A DNA stretch of 64,000 bases from Himantopus leucocephalus (lineage: Eukaryota; Chordata; Aves; Charadriiformes; Recurvirostridae): the NCBI GenBank assembly GCA_003993805.1, contig RSEF01000017.1:9355569-9419568 (forward strand). The letters are read 5' to 3'. How positions within the stretch are numbered: the first letter of the stretch is position 1; every line of letters starts with the position of its first letter. The position numbers and the translations under genes were made by a program. Of this stretch, positions 10,641 through 21,450 are shown piece by piece. The notes beneath the pieces are model-generated. The model made no database searches. It had not been told where the DNA came from and saw nothing but the letters and a program-made list of their open reading frames with translations.

Positions 10641-11320
10641 AGCAGCGAGTTCAGCCCCAAAGCCCTCCCTACGTGGTCTTCGGGCCGAGCAGGCAGCGGT
10701 GGCCAGATGTGACCAGTACACCCCATCGCAGCCTCGTGCGGGCTGGGACAGCCTCTACACGCCTGCGATTGCAAAGCAACCATCCCAGTGCCCTTTTTTT
10801 CTCCCTTTCCACTTCTCCCTTCCCACACTCCCTGGGATGAATCCTGCTGGGGTCCTGCATCCCAAGCCTGGGCGCCGGCTGCCGAAACAGCCGTGGCACA
10901 GCATGGAGGAGGAGGAGGAGGCAGGAGAAAGGAGCTCTGTGCTCTGGCTCGCTTGGAGGGTTTTGTCTCTACCTTTTCCATTTAGGGAGTTTATTACACT
11001 AAGTGATTGGCGGAATGGATTAAAAATAAGACGTGGATGCCCATCTTAGTTTGGACTAACAGCAGACGGCCCCCAGCCGGGGCCGGCTCCGTGCACAGCA
11101 GCCCCATGGGTGGATGTGGGGCTTGCCTCTGGTTTATCCCCTGCTCCTCGCCAGCAGATTAAACCTCAGTGGTTTCCGTGTGATACTAATGGTCGGTGCT
11201 TCTGGCTGTCCCACCGGGGCAGCTGCGCAGCCAGGAGCTCGGCTGGACGCAGCGGGCTCGGAGGAGAGCTGCGAGGGATGACTGAGACCCTTGTGTGCTT
11301 TTACTCTGCAAGGGCTTTTC
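10641..11320. other. unique GC-rich DNA, no gene seen
   Basis: Contains a short GAG run at 10905-10921. Frames are open on both strands over 10609-11049. No exon was supported. Confidence 0.45.
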
Positions 11321-11500
11321 ATAAGGGAGCTAAAAACAAATTTAGCACTTAATGCTCTGAAGAGTAAACACTTAAATGCCCTATCATCTGCCCAAGTGCT
11401 TTGTTTATTATTCAGAGAAGCCAAACTGAAGCAGTTTTCCATGGAGATGTAGTACCTCCTTCAGATTAGCCCGCTTAATTAGACCCTGGTTGCACAGCGC
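11321..11500. promoter_or_regulatory. candidate conserved non-coding element
   Basis: AT-rich block with TTTAGCACTTAATG near 11340, TTTGTTTATTATTC near 11400 and GCTTAATTAGACC near 11472. It has sharp GC-rich flanks and no repeat. The role is inferred. Confidence 0.3.
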
Positions 11501-11789
11501 TCTGCTCTGGAAGAGGTGCTGATGAGGGAAAGTCGAACAGTCGCTTCCAGAGGCAAAGCCTTGGCTCCCGCCGCCTCCAGGCACCGTGGGGCACGGGGCA
11601 GTACTTTGGGAGGTGAAGCTGGACATCTCGAGCTCTCGTTCAAGGCTGCTCATCAGCGGCGGGGGACAGGGACAAACCCAACACGGGCGCTGGGAGCAGA
11701 GAGGAGCCACCAGCTGCTCCCAGTCGCAGCAGGCTCTGTCCCAGCTACCAGCCCGCTCACACCAGCTCCAAATCCCAGCAGGTACAAAG
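11501..11789. other. unique GC-rich DNA, nothing recognised
   Basis: Short spacer between two AT-rich blocks, with overlapping open frames on both strands. Confidence 0.5.
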
Positions 11790-12480
11790 CTGACCTCCAG
11801 TAAGGGCCGACAGCTTTACATGAGCTATTTGTCCCTGGGCTTTAAGGAAAGTTGGGAGGGAAGAAGCCAGCTTAGGTACTAAGTACTGGCAAATGCCACT
11901 CTTGAATGGTGGCTGCCGTGAACGGCACTCCCCGAAGCATAAAACTCCAGTCTCCCATTTATAAGCTCTTAAAGCTGTTACATCCCATAATGGACATCCT
12001 CAGGTGAAGAAGACAAACAACGGAAAACGCTGAAACACAACCGCAATGCTAGACACAATAACAGACACGGCACAAGAAGGATATGACATGGGGAGACAAA
12101 CAGGAGCAAAATTTATGTCACTGGAGATTACAAGGGCATCATATATCAGCGACGGAGACGGGCTCTGAACGCCAGCGCGAGGGCTGGCCTAACCTTTCAG
12201 AGAAAAACCTCAGAGCAACAATAACGGCCAAGAAAAAAAGCAGAGCCGTGTCCCTCTGGCAGCCGCCTGCGCTCGGGGAGAGCCGGGGAGTTTGGTAGCA
12301 AAAGAGAGGGAGATGCCAAAAGTCACACGGTGGCCATGTGCCTGGTGCCTAACGCAATAACAAAAGGTGTTGCTCGCTGGCTATTAACCATACAAGGCCA
12401 GAAAATATTTACGTGAGGAGCTAGCAGACACCTTGCCGTGACATGAAGGCTGTTTGGGTCAAAATGGCATTGCTTTGGGC
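11790..12480. promoter_or_regulatory. candidate non-coding element cluster
   Basis: Two AT-leaning repeat-free parts, 11810-12180 and 12330-12480, separated by a GC-rich gap. Motifs include CCCATTTATAAGCTCTTAAA near 11956 and AACGCAATAACAAAAGG near 12351. Stops are frequent. The call is by texture. Confidence 0.28.
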
Positions 12481-12725
12481 ATCGGTGGCTGATCCTGCTG
12501 TTTGGGCTGGTCAGGCTGGTCTTTGCCCCTCCTCAGCCCCTTCCCATCACACGCTGCCACCCCACCGCCCCCCAAAGCAACTCTTGTAGTCCAGGGCTCA
12601 GCCTGAAGGTTCAGAGAAGCGGAAGCCAAAGGCCAAGCACGGCCCCAAAATCAAACTGCCGCGGCGTGGAGGGGAATCCTGTCCTACCTGCTGAAAAGAC
12701 CACAGGCAGCCGAGAACGGGTCCAT
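12481..12725. other. unique GC-rich DNA, nothing recognised
   Basis: Short single-copy spacer. Confidence 0.5.
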
Positions 12726-12990
12726 CACGCTGGAGCCCCGTTGTGAATGGCTTTAATAACACCACGTGCCCCAGCTGAACTGGTCTGCAGAGGAAGGTTT
12801 TACCACAGCTTATGGGATTTGGCCGTTACTATATCAACTTTCTCATGTTTATCCAAAAACCTGTAAATAGTCATGAAAACTCAGGAACAGTAGAAGGGTG
12901 TTGCCCTTCGGTTGGATTTTGTGTAACGTGAGTACTTTGGACTTTGTTTAACACTAAGATGAATTATGGGCTGTTTGTCTTCCAGCACAG
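12726..12990. promoter_or_regulatory. candidate conserved non-coding element
   Basis: AT-rich block with GGCTTTAATAACACCACGTG at about 12749-12768 (its last six bases CACGTG form an E-box), followed by ACTATATCAAC and TGTTTATCC motifs near 12827-12855. The regulatory role is inferred. Confidence 0.3.
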
Positions 12991-14350
12991 AACTTTGTTT
13001 TCTTGTTTTGAATGACTATTTGCAAACATGCCGTATCTGCCACGCTGCAGCGCACTCCCCGCTCCGCACCCCGCAACTGCTCCGGCAAGAGTTGAAAATG
13101 CGTGTGGCCGTTGCCATTGCATACGCTGGCAAAGGGAGAAATCATAAGCAATTTTTGCCTGTGGTCACAAAATAAGCCTTTGGCCACGCCGGGACCTGGA
13201 CTCGCCAATATCTATCTAGTTTTCCATCATTTCTGGTGTCGGCAGTGCCGCCGCCAGCCTGCCCCGGGTGCCGGCGTGTGAAGCAGAGATGACGGGCTGC
13301 CCCTTGCTGCGCTGCGCCTGCCAGGCAGGATGAGTCCTAGCAGCAGCCCGAGATGGAAAAGGATTTAAGCATCAACCTAAAGACGGGTGACTGCTACAGA
13401 GACAGAGGGGTCCTGCAAGACTTGGCTGCTCAGCTGTGAGTCACTTGCAACTCCCGGCTCTCATTATTTCACTCCAAGTCAGTACACCAGCAGTCATACT
13501 TCAGAGTAAAAACTGTCCTACTTTCAAATAACTAAATGCAATACGTGCTTTAAATTCCTATTGTCGTGTACGCACGTTTCTGGTCGAATGGGCCTCCTCG
13601 GTTTGGACGGTTCCTTTCCGTTCTTGGGTTACATGAGCCGAAATCGGTGTTGGTCTGTCTAGCCCCAGAGCAGTAAATTGCCCTGCTGCCTCAGCTGGCG
13701 GTAACGCGGGGGCAAGATTACTTCATTGCTGCATGAACTCATCACAGGAGCGTCTCAGCCGTTTGTTAAGCTCTCCCCTTCATGGAGTGTCCCTGTCACA
13801 GGCTCCGCGGGGATCGGACACCCTCAACCTCCGCGTCACAAGTAAAAAATACCTTTTCTTCCCCAGCCGCACAAAGCGGCGGCTCTCCCTTCTAGCCCAG
13901 AGGCCGTCGGCAGCGGCAAAACCCCCTTCCCCTCCTTCCCCCTCGTATGCAGAGATATTGCATTCATTCATCTCGGGGGCCGCAGTGTGCTTGCAGGCTG
14001 ACAATACATTATGGTGATGTAGGTCTTCATTTCGCGCTGTCAGGGACTATAACAACTGTATCTATTACCCAGGAGGCCAAACGGGGCAGTTTTCCCCCAG
14101 CTCGTCTACCTGCACCCGGGCTAACCCGACCGGGGGTGTCCCCTGCCCCGTCCCCTGCCCCTGCCCGCATGGCGCCGGGAGGAGAGGGCAGCGGCCGGTG
14201 CTCTGGGTGCTGGGACGAAGGGACAGGGGAGCTGGGAGATCGATGGCCCCGAGCGCCGCAAACACAATGAGGTAATTCCACCCAGCGGAGGCTCATCAAT
14301 CCCCCGGCTCCGGCGCGGCGTCCCCACGGCTCGGCCAGCGCTACCGTTTG
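12991..14350. other. unique DNA with mixed composition, no gene seen
   Basis: GC-rich at 13220-13330 and 13800-14340, AT-leaning at 13460-13600 and 13950-14060. A small element-like stretch at 13495-13570 may be conserved. No exon, RNA or mobile element was recognised. Confidence 0.4.
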
Positions 14351-14368
14351 CCTGGGCCATAGCCCAGG
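14351..14368. other. perfect 7-bp inverted repeat with 4-bp loop
   Basis: CCTGGGC and GCCCAGG face each other across CATA. It sits at the left edge of an AT-rich element-like block. It may be a hairpin or a dimeric binding site, or chance. Confidence 0.6.
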
Positions 14369-14485
14369 TGTGTGGCTGTCATGGAGATAAAAGAGGCTTA
14401 ATTAAGACCCAATAAGCTAAGTGATTTGTTATCTCGGTGCAATATATTACTCCAGCCTATCGATCCCAGAAATGCACATGTGTCT
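14369..14485. promoter_or_regulatory. candidate conserved non-coding element with GATA cores
   Basis: AT-rich block directly after the inverted repeat. Motifs include GAGATAAAAG near 14384, GGCTTAATTAAGACC near 14395 and TTGTTATCTC near 14426, giving two oppositely oriented GATA cores around a TTAATTAA palindrome. The function is inferred. Confidence 0.33.
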
Positions 14486-15040
14486 GAGAGCTGCCGACGA
14501 GGCTCAATCCCTCCCTGGTGAATACCTGCCGCTGCATTCCCACCGGCACGCCAAGCGCCTGCTGCTGGGCGCAGACTGGGGACAAGGACCAGCCCCTAAT
14601 ATCACCCCATGGCTGGGTGTACGCACAAAAATATCGGGATTTGCTTCTCCCGAGGGAAGAACTCACTGAAATCTGGTGATGCTCTGAATCTGGTGATGTC
14701 TGAAAGCCGGGATGGGACCGTCCCCCTGTTCAGCGTTACGCTGGCAGGTGCTCAGGAATGTCCCCAGCCTGGGCAGGTGGGACAGAGGTTGGAGCGGGAG
14801 TGGGTCTGGAAGGTGACAGCGAGGGAAAAGCCATTTTCCCCAAACGGGCACGAGCTCAGCTGGCCAATGGGAAGCCCCAAGGCTGTGGCACATCCCCGTC
14901 CCGAGCAGGGCTGATGTCCACTGTGCAGGTGGCCGCGTCCTGCACACCCGAGCACACACGTGCCCGTGACCTTTGCGCTCCAGACCAGCCAGCAGCACAC
15001 TTCCCTGGAGCTGCCAAAAAGTTCCTTTCCGAGCTAAAAT
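14486..15040. other. unique GC-rich DNA, no gene seen
   Basis: Overlapping open frames occur on both strands (up to 126 codons minus, 101 plus). No splice-bounded exon and no repeat was recognised. Confidence 0.45.
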
Positions 15041-15106
15041 CAAACCATTAGTTTTTACAAAACTTGAATGCAGGGGTGAAGGGGACAGGGAAGGGAACCC
15101 GACTCA

Positions 15107-15127
15107 TTTAACATTCGAAATGTTAAA
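15107..15127. other. perfect 21-bp palindrome
   Basis: The 9-bp arms TTTAACATT and AATGTTAAA flank a 3-bp CGA centre with no mismatch. It lies in AT-rich unique sequence (15040-15290). It resembles a dimeric factor site; no specific factor is assigned. Confidence 0.75.
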
Positions 15128-15275
15128 CCGCTCAAGAAGTTCTTTGATCTTTTGAGGTTTTGCTGCAAAGGGAACACCCTTTCCCCATTGGTTTACTGAG
15201 TCACGCTTATTACTTCAATGCAGAAATATCCTTTATGTCAAGTGTATAAATATCCAGCTCTAAGCTTCAGAAGCC

Positions 15276-15334
15276 TTTTCCTTTTTTCTTTTTTTGTCTG
15301 TCTGGTTTTTTTTTCTTTTTTTTCTTTTTCTCCA
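15276..15334. repeat. T-rich/pyrimidine low-complexity tract
   Basis: Runs of T broken by C and G. On the minus strand it yields Lys/Glu-rich translations, the source of the charged C-termini of open frames here. Confidence 0.8.
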
Positions 15335-17080
15335 GAGGAGTGCTTTCCACGCTCTCCCAGAGCCGCCTGCACTCTCTCTCGCAGTCGCAGTGGTTCCCAG
15401 CAGGAAAGCTGGGTGCCGTGCATGGGTGCCCCGGGGAGCCCCCTGCCCAGGGCCATCCTCCTCTGCATCCTCCCCAGATTTCTTGCAGCCGGTCAGGCTG
15501 GGAAACCAGACAGAAAGCAGGAGGGAGGAAGATGGTAGAAGAACCGTCCTGGCACTGCAGCTGTGTTTCGCTTGGAGGACCCCAGGATGCCCCTGTGGCG
15601 AGGACGAGCGTCTCTGCTGGGATGTGCAACCTGCCCCAAAAGCAAGGACTGAGGAGTGGTCGTAAAAACGGGCGCACGCCCGCAGAGCCCCAGCGCTCCC
15701 ACGTTTTCTGCCCGCGCTGCTGGCATCTTTTGGCCGTGGCTCGGGTTCAAAGTGGCCACAGGTGCGGAGGAAAGCCCTGGGGCAGAGCCGCGGCTGGCAC
15801 GCGATGCCGTCGGCACCCACGCGCCCGCCACCCAGACCTCCCGCAGAAGGGTCTGGAGCCAGGCTGCGGCTGCTCCTTCCCGGCTGCCCCACAACTTGGC
15901 CTAGAGCTACGTCTGCGAATGTGCTTGTTTAAACAGTATTGATGGCAGGCAAGTCGGAGCTTGAGGAGCGGCGGCTGGGGCTGCAAGGCGGCAGCCTGCG
16001 CCCCGGGAGCCCGGGCACTTGCTTTCATGGGGAAAGAGGCGGCGTTCCCCGTATACCCCGGCTCAGCCGCGGGGAGCAGGGTCCAGCACCCGCCTGCCTT
16101 GTGTCAGCATCCGAGGAAGATGTCAGACCCCGGCAGGGAGTGGGTCAGGCTATGCCGGTGCCATGGGTTGTGCCAGCCAATGCAAAGCATGTTTAAAAAC
16201 ATGCCACAGCTTCACAGCCCTGATTTTCCTTCGTCTTCAAGGAAAGCCCCCAGTATTCAGCAAAACATGAACCTCGCTCAGCCCTGAACACCCTTGGCCA
16301 GGCGAAGTAGAGGCATTCCCGACGGCCTTCCCAAAACAGGACAGCTTTCCCTGTCTGGGCAGCCTTGGCCCAGAGGGGCCAAAGCTTTTAGGACAGCCAT
16401 CTCCCTCGCAGCTCTCGCTGGGAGCCACGGCTGGATGCTCCCTCTTACTGACCTGGGAGCTCAGAGCTCCCTCAGCCATCACCTGAGGACCACCGAGCAG
16501 ACCCCTGACCAGCTCCCAGTCCCGTCTCCTCAAATCAGGAATTCCATCAGGAATGACAACCTGGAGAGCCGGAGCAACAAGGGACCCCATCTGGCAGAGC
16601 GACAAGGGCTCGTACGGTGCCACATCTCACTTGGGGACGTGTGTCCGCTCCCTGCCGGTCCAGCCCCCCCTCGCTCTGCAGCACATACCAACACGGCAGC
16701 AACATCCATCCCTGGTGCTACGTGGGCTCTTGGCTGGTTTTGCCGGCAGTGGCTTTTCCAACGATCCTGCCTTGGTACCCACTGCTCCGGGTGGACCCTG
16801 ATCCATCCCTGGCCCGGCTGCGAGCCCCCGACCAGGCTGCGAGCCCCCGACCCCGCTGCTCACCCCCTCCCAAAGGGCTGAGCGGGGAGAGCTGTGCTGG
16901 GCTCTGGACTCCCCCCACGCCGCAGGGTGGGCGGCTGAGCAGGGCTGTGCCCCTCCAGAACTCCCGGCTAACACCTATCCCTGTGCTCCCACTTGCTCGC
17001 ATCCCGGTGTGGAAGCGGGTGCGTGCTTTCCTTTTTCTTCCCTTTTTCTTCCCTTTTTTCCCCCCCCCGCGAAGGAGGTC
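15335..17080. other. long GC/CpG-rich stretch, no gene supported
   Basis: CG dinucleotides are dense at about 15655-16140. Frames of 100-210 codons are open on both strands throughout, which is the signature of low stop-codon density rather than of coding. A pyrimidine tract lies at 17030-17068. Part could be a CpG island, but no first exon or consistent splice pattern was found. Confidence 0.4.
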
Positions 17081-17290
17081 CGGTTACATAACCAGCAGCC
17101 AGCTCTCGGCAAAGCAAACAAACTTGACATTCACATAACCTGCCGCGCTCTCTCCAGCAGGGATTATTAAGTCATTAGAGTCTGTTAGCAAATTTTCCCA
17201 AATACCTTTTGCTTCTTCCCAGGGGCACCTTGATGGTTAATGATCCCAAACTACCGGCTGGGCTTAAATTCACCCACTCCGGTCCAGCAA
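17081..17290. promoter_or_regulatory. candidate short conserved non-coding element
   Basis: AT-leaning, with GGGATTATTAAGTCATTAGAG near 17161 and GGTTAATGATCCCAAAC near 17234. Bounded on the right by the poly-G artefact zone. The call is by texture only. Confidence 0.25.
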
Positions 17291-17318
17291 CCCGCTCCAG
17301 TGATCCTCAGGGTGTGAG

Positions 17319-17319
17319 N

Positions 17320-17364
<45 letters not shown>
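17319..17364. repeat. ambiguous base plus 45-nt poly-G tract
   Basis: A single N at 17319 is followed by 45 uninterrupted G. A run of this length adjoining an N is probably a sequencing or gap-filling artefact; a real G-quadruplex-forming tract is the alternative. Frames crossing it encode poly-Gly and should be ignored. Confidence 0.85.
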
Positions 17365-17365
<1 letters not shown>

Positions 17366-17703
17366 GTCAGGAGGGACCCTTAAGAAAATCCCCCCCCGTA
17401 AGGATGCTCATGTGGAATGGCAGAGATGCACCAGAGGCGGGGGGGGAGGAGGGGGGTGTCAGCGGCCGCAGCCCAGGGAGGGGAAGGGGAGAGGAAGGGA
17501 GGTGATGCCCCATCCTCCCTCAGTGACACACACCCGCTTTTCTCCTTCGCTGAGCTGGCAGCCCAGGGCGATATTTCTAACAGGCAAGTGTATTGCCTAA
17601 CTGGAGACAGAATAAAAAATAATCATAAAAAAAAACCAGTCAGGCAGGCCAGTTAAGTAGAGAGGAGATAGGTTTCACCCACCTGCGGCTGACTTGCCCT
17701 CTC
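17365..17703. other. G-rich then balanced unique DNA
   Basis: Further short G-runs at about 17436-17458 follow the poly-G tract, then balanced sequence leading into a pyrimidine-rich stretch that ends in CAG at 17703. No gene was seen apart from the exon candidate that follows. Confidence 0.45.
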
Positions 17704-17746
17704 GTTCTCAGGCTGAACAACATGTACATCAACAGCCCGATGATCT
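17704..17746 (+). CDS. possible 43-nt internal micro-exon, protein unknown
   Basis: A pyrimidine-rich stretch ending TTCTCAG (acceptor at 17702-17703) precedes 43 nt that end before GTAAGA (donor at 17747). With one leading base completing a split codon, the frame reads LNNMYINSPMICGL. All 14 codons end in G or C while their first and second positions are AT-leaning, the profile of avian coding DNA. I do not recognise the protein. No partner exon was found on this strand, so it would have to splice to exons outside the window. Chance remains quite possible. Confidence 0.2.
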
Positions 17747-17994
17747 GCGGGTTGGTAAGAGCGCAGCAGGCTGTGCCCTTCCCCGGCCCCCGAGCCCCTG
17801 CGCGTTAGCAGCATTGATTCCAAATCCACCGGCGGCTTTTTATCGGGGGTCCCCCTGGCAGGTTTACGTTTCTGTAGGAGCAAGGTCTGAAGGAAGGGCT
17901 ACAGCTACGACTGAAGGCACAGGCAAGTGGGGAACCCCGCGCAGACTTCTTGTATTTTAGCCCCATGGCTTTTAAAAACAAACTTGGTTTTGTG

Positions 17995-18048
17995 TTAGAA
18001 CATCTCGAGCTGGAAGGGACCCATAGGCATCATCGAGTCCAACTCCCG
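17995..18048 (-). mobile_element. short CR1 3'-end fragment
   Basis: TCGAGCTGGAAGGGACCC followed by CATCGAGTCCAACTCC is the reverse complement of the CR1 3' untranslated region, recognised from the avian CR1 family. Only about 54 bp remain, so it is an old or truncated copy. The expected terminal 8-bp tail is eroded. Confidence 0.8.
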
Positions 18049-18320
18049 TGTACATTTAAAAGGATTTGGGATCAATTCAGTAATTACAAACCCCTCATCA
18101 TTTTTATGAATATAAGTAAAACCAGCAATAATAATAAACTGACTGGAGCCAAACAGTAGCTCTGTACAGAACCGTGCTTTCTGTTCAGTTGAGCAGTACA
18201 ACACTTTGGTCCCCATGACCCCGCAGCCTCAAAAGCCTTTTAATAAACCAGGCGAGTCTGTGATCTCTACCCCGAGCCGTCTTTCTTTTCGCTGCCCCGC
18301 CGAACTGCGTGTGCAGGGTA
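18049..18320. other. AT-leaning unique DNA after the CR1 fragment
   Basis: Low-complexity AT-rich part at 18100-18145 (AATAATAATAAAC). No gene was seen. Possibly further eroded repeat, not identified. Confidence 0.4.
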
Positions 18321-19204
18321 TTATTTGGAAGGGGGTCACCTGGGTGCATCCGAAACGAGGTACAGACTGTACAGTAATTCAGTGAAACACGGCGGTCCAG
18401 GGGCCGGACCACCAGGCAGGAGCTCGTGGGTGCTGCCGGCCATGCAAGTCCCCTCTGCTGCCGCACAGAGCCCGCGGCGCCACCCAGACCTCCGCTCCCC
18501 AGCCGACGGCGGTATTTTTAGAAAAATCTCTGCCATAACACCGATGTCCCCAAGGCTACGTCACACGTGCGGGAGATGCTCCCAGTTGTTGGCAGCGGAG
18601 GAGGGTGAGGGAAACGGGAAGCACTGGGATGGGGCTGCTGGAAGGCGGCAGCAGCGCTAATCTTAGCCATGGAAAGCTCCCTGATTTCCCAGGCACCTCG
18701 GTGATGTCGGCCGATGCCAGCCCTGCCTTTCCTTAAAAACACCTCCCTTGATGCGATGCCCTGCAGGTTTGGAGCCCAGGCCTGTGGCCACGGGGGTGGA
18801 TGGGAACGCCTTTGCTCTGGGAGCTGCGCTGGCTCCCCCGGGATGGGCTGGGAGATAGGGAAAGTGAGCCTGATACGGGCTCTGATCTTCCCACTCCGGC
18901 CCGTGGCTACTCGGATCCATGGCCGGGGGTGGGACAGGCCCCTCGCGGTCCCTGCCGTCCCGGCTGTCGTGGCAGGGAGCTGGGTTTGCAGGTGGGACCC
19001 AAACCTGCCCAGGCTGTGTCCACCCACAGCTCCCGAGATGTGGGATGGAGTCCGGCATCACAGCCCCTGGCAGGGACCAGGGGTCCCCCGGCGTGACCGT
19101 CCCCTCCGCCTGCCCTGCAGCAGCCAGAGAGAGACCGGGGAACCAGCGAGTCAAAAACGCTCTGCACCTCCTCTCCAAAGTTGCTCGTGGAAGGAGATTT
19201 GTCA
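18321..19204. other. GC/CpG-rich DNA, no gene seen
   Basis: CG-rich at 18390-18660. Frames of 170-185 codons are open on both strands between 18518 and 19271, mutually overlapping, with no domain in any translation. Confidence 0.4.
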
Positions 19205-19720
19205 CGTGAGCCTGTTTACTTCCAAAATAAATCTCCCTTTAAGGCAGGTAAATCTCAGACAGAATCTGTAAGATACCCTAATGTGGCATTAAGCTGAAGT
19301 TAAGGTTATATTCCTCCAGGGATGCCAGATGGGATTTGCTTTCCTTGAAGACAGGACACGTATTTCAACTTTAATGGGTTGATGGAGCCCCTTTTATCTT
19401 GTAAATATGAATGAGGAAGGGGGAGCTGTTAAATAAATGGAGGGGGTTTACCTGAACCTTTTTCCCTGTCATTGGCTCGGACTGTGTTAAAGACCTTTGT
19501 TTTCTCAGCGGAAAACTCGCTCAATCATTCAGAAAGGGAACTAAATGCCTTTTGAGAACATAACCTTTATTTTCCAGATAAATGGTTCACTCAGAGCAAT
19601 TTGCATGTGGGAAGCTAGTATATAGCACAGTAAAAAAAAATATATTTAAAACCCAATAGCAATGTAGGTCATGATACAAACATCTACTGCTGAGATGACT
19701 TCTCTGGGGTTGGAAAGTTA
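19205..19720. promoter_or_regulatory. candidate conserved non-coding element, about 515 bp
   Basis: A long AT-rich repeat-free block starting abruptly at a CACGTG E-box near 19203. It has a perfect ATTTGCAT octamer at 19599-19606, TTTTATCTTGTAAATATG near 19391 and an A/T run at 19630-19650. No open frame of 60 codons lies within it. Regulatory identity is inferred from texture and motifs. Confidence 0.4.
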
Positions 19721-20440
19721 GGGAGCTCAAGGCAATTTAAAAGGATGGGGAAGTTTTCTGCAGCAGCTCTGCTTAGAGCTGAGCAGATAGATGGATGAGT
19801 GAATTAATCCATACTGGTCCAGATAAAAAGGGCCGGGCGCTGTGAAGATACAGTCAACCAGATGAACTCTGCAAATGGTTCTCACCATCCGAAGCCCTCT
19901 CTGCAGCCTTCCCCCCAAAGGCTGGCTTTGCAAACCCATCCCAGCCCCTCTCTCTCTCCCCCCCAGTCTCTTTCCAGTGTTGATACCACCAGAAGAGTCA
20001 CAGTTCCCGGCCACTGTCACGCAGACCCCAGCGGCAAAACCAAGAAGGGAGCTGCCGCAGCCACATCAACAGGGAGGGACAAACCGCCACGCAAACCACT
20101 GAGTCCCAATAACTCATTTTCCTCCAGCAGTGCGTTTCCCTGTACCTCTCCAAATTGGTGCACCCCAAAACTTATCAGCACGGCTCCTCACCCCCCTGTA
20201 TAAGCATTTGCCCGCTGAGAACGGACCCACTCGTCCAAGTCATCTCATACAGATCAGAGACCCACCTTCCAGGGGTCTGCAGACCACGAACCCCAACTCT
20301 GAAGCGAGAAAGGACCCTGCAAGGTATCACACCCCCCCCGGCTTCTTCCCCCGCTATCGGGCGGAGGAGGCAGAGCCGCAGCCCTGGGAAAGGCGCTGGA
20401 AGCCGCCGGGAGCAGCTGCAGCGGAGAGCGGTGCCAACTC
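19721..20440. other. unique DNA, no gene seen
   Basis: C-rich at 19900-20350, with frames open on both strands. No repeat family was recognised. Confidence 0.45.
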
Positions 20441-20540
20441 CAGCTGCTTGTTAATTACGGTAACATGTTGTCTCATGTACGCACCTCCGCGAAGACGCTG
20501 TATTAGCTTGATAAGTATTTAACACTTGGCACGGGGGGGA
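20441..20540. promoter_or_regulatory. candidate short conserved non-coding element
   Basis: A 100-bp AT-rich island with TTGTTAATTACGGTAACATG near 20448 and TGATAAGTATTTAACACTTG near 20510, flanked on both sides by CpG-rich DNA. The role is inferred. Confidence 0.3.
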
Positions 20541-20832
20541 AATTTCCACTTAGCATCCAGCAGGGCTGAGCAGCGGGGGGGGGAAAGGTGGCACAGGCAG
20601 GGCATTCGGAGAGGGCGCAGGCAGGGCAGGAGGCGGCACGGTCCCGGGGACGGCTGCGGATTCAGCCTGGCACGGCCTCGGTTAGCACTGCTGGGGACGG
20701 GATGCTGCAGGAGCCGGGGATTTTGCAGCCTTTGCCACCATACTGGGAGCTTACAGCCCAGGGCTGCCCCCAGTACAAAGCCCAAGTGCTGCTCTGGGTC
20801 TAATCTACCCCGATAACAGGGATTGTACTCAC
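20541..20832. other. CpG-rich unique DNA
   Basis: GC-rich sequence with a poly-G run at 20575-20583. Several frames are open. No exon was supported except the adjacent minus-strand candidate. Confidence 0.4.
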
Positions 20833-20893
20833 TTGTGCCTTTCTTGGTGTGCTTTTCTTGTTCGCTCTGCGTGACCGACCCGCTGTGCAGCAC
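20833..20893 (-). CDS. possible 61-nt internal exon, protein unknown
   Basis: On the minus strand a moderately pyrimidine-rich stretch ending ATAG precedes 61 nt that end before GTGAGT, a near-perfect donor. The open frame reads VLHSGSVTQSEQEKHTKKGT, a hydrophilic, charged segment, with 14 of 20 codons ending in G or C. The acceptor is mediocre and I do not recognise the protein. It is on the opposite strand to the 17704 candidate, so they cannot belong to one gene. Confidence 0.12.
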
Positions 20894-21289
20894 CTATTGT
20901 GCCGGAGCGGAGGAACAGTGCAAACACGCTTTCAGGTCCTGCGTGCCACTCACAAGACATCTTCATCCCCAGAGCTGCCTTCCTGCAGGGCGGCGGTGGG
21001 AGAAGGGGCCAGACGCGTCCCTGAGGACAGCGGGGTGTCCCCAGTGCTGAGGGGAACAGAAAGAGCTGGGACCTAGCCGGCCTGTGCAGCTCTGCAGAAG
21101 AATGGTTATTGGTGCAAAAGTCACCTTTTTCAAGCAAATTTCCCTCCAGCGTGGCCAGTTCTGTGCGGGGATGAGGGTGACCAGACCACCCCTGGCCTCA
21201 AGGGCTCATCCCAGTACAAGTCAGGACCAGGACACTGGTGCCAGTCCACTGCGAGCTCCCCAAGCCTTACACGGGGCCATGGATGACCT
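20894..21289. other. unique GC-rich DNA, no gene seen
   Basis: Balanced to GC-rich single-copy sequence with no repeats. Confidence 0.45.
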
Positions 21290-21450
21290 GGCAGCACTAC
21301 CTCCCCTTTTCACTACCGGGTTAATTAACATTTTCCATGTGTTTGAACGCAGATAAATCTTTTGTCTGAATCGAAATCGGTAATTATGAGTCAGTGTTAG
21401 CACAGAGCGGGTGAGTCAGGCGCAAAAGCATTTTTGCCTCGTACCCTCAA
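21290..21450. promoter_or_regulatory. candidate conserved non-coding element
   Basis: AT-rich island with CGGGTTAATTAACATTTTCC near 21317 (palindromic TTAATTAA), and ATCGGTAATTATGAGTCAG near 21377 holding a TGAGTCA AP-1-type site. The flanks are GC-rich. The role is inferred. Confidence 0.32.

Noticed and set aside
15260..15892. 210-codon minus-strand frame ending in Lys-rich tail
   Set aside because: The tail is the translation of a T-rich low-complexity tract and the rest is CpG-rich DNA open in several frames.
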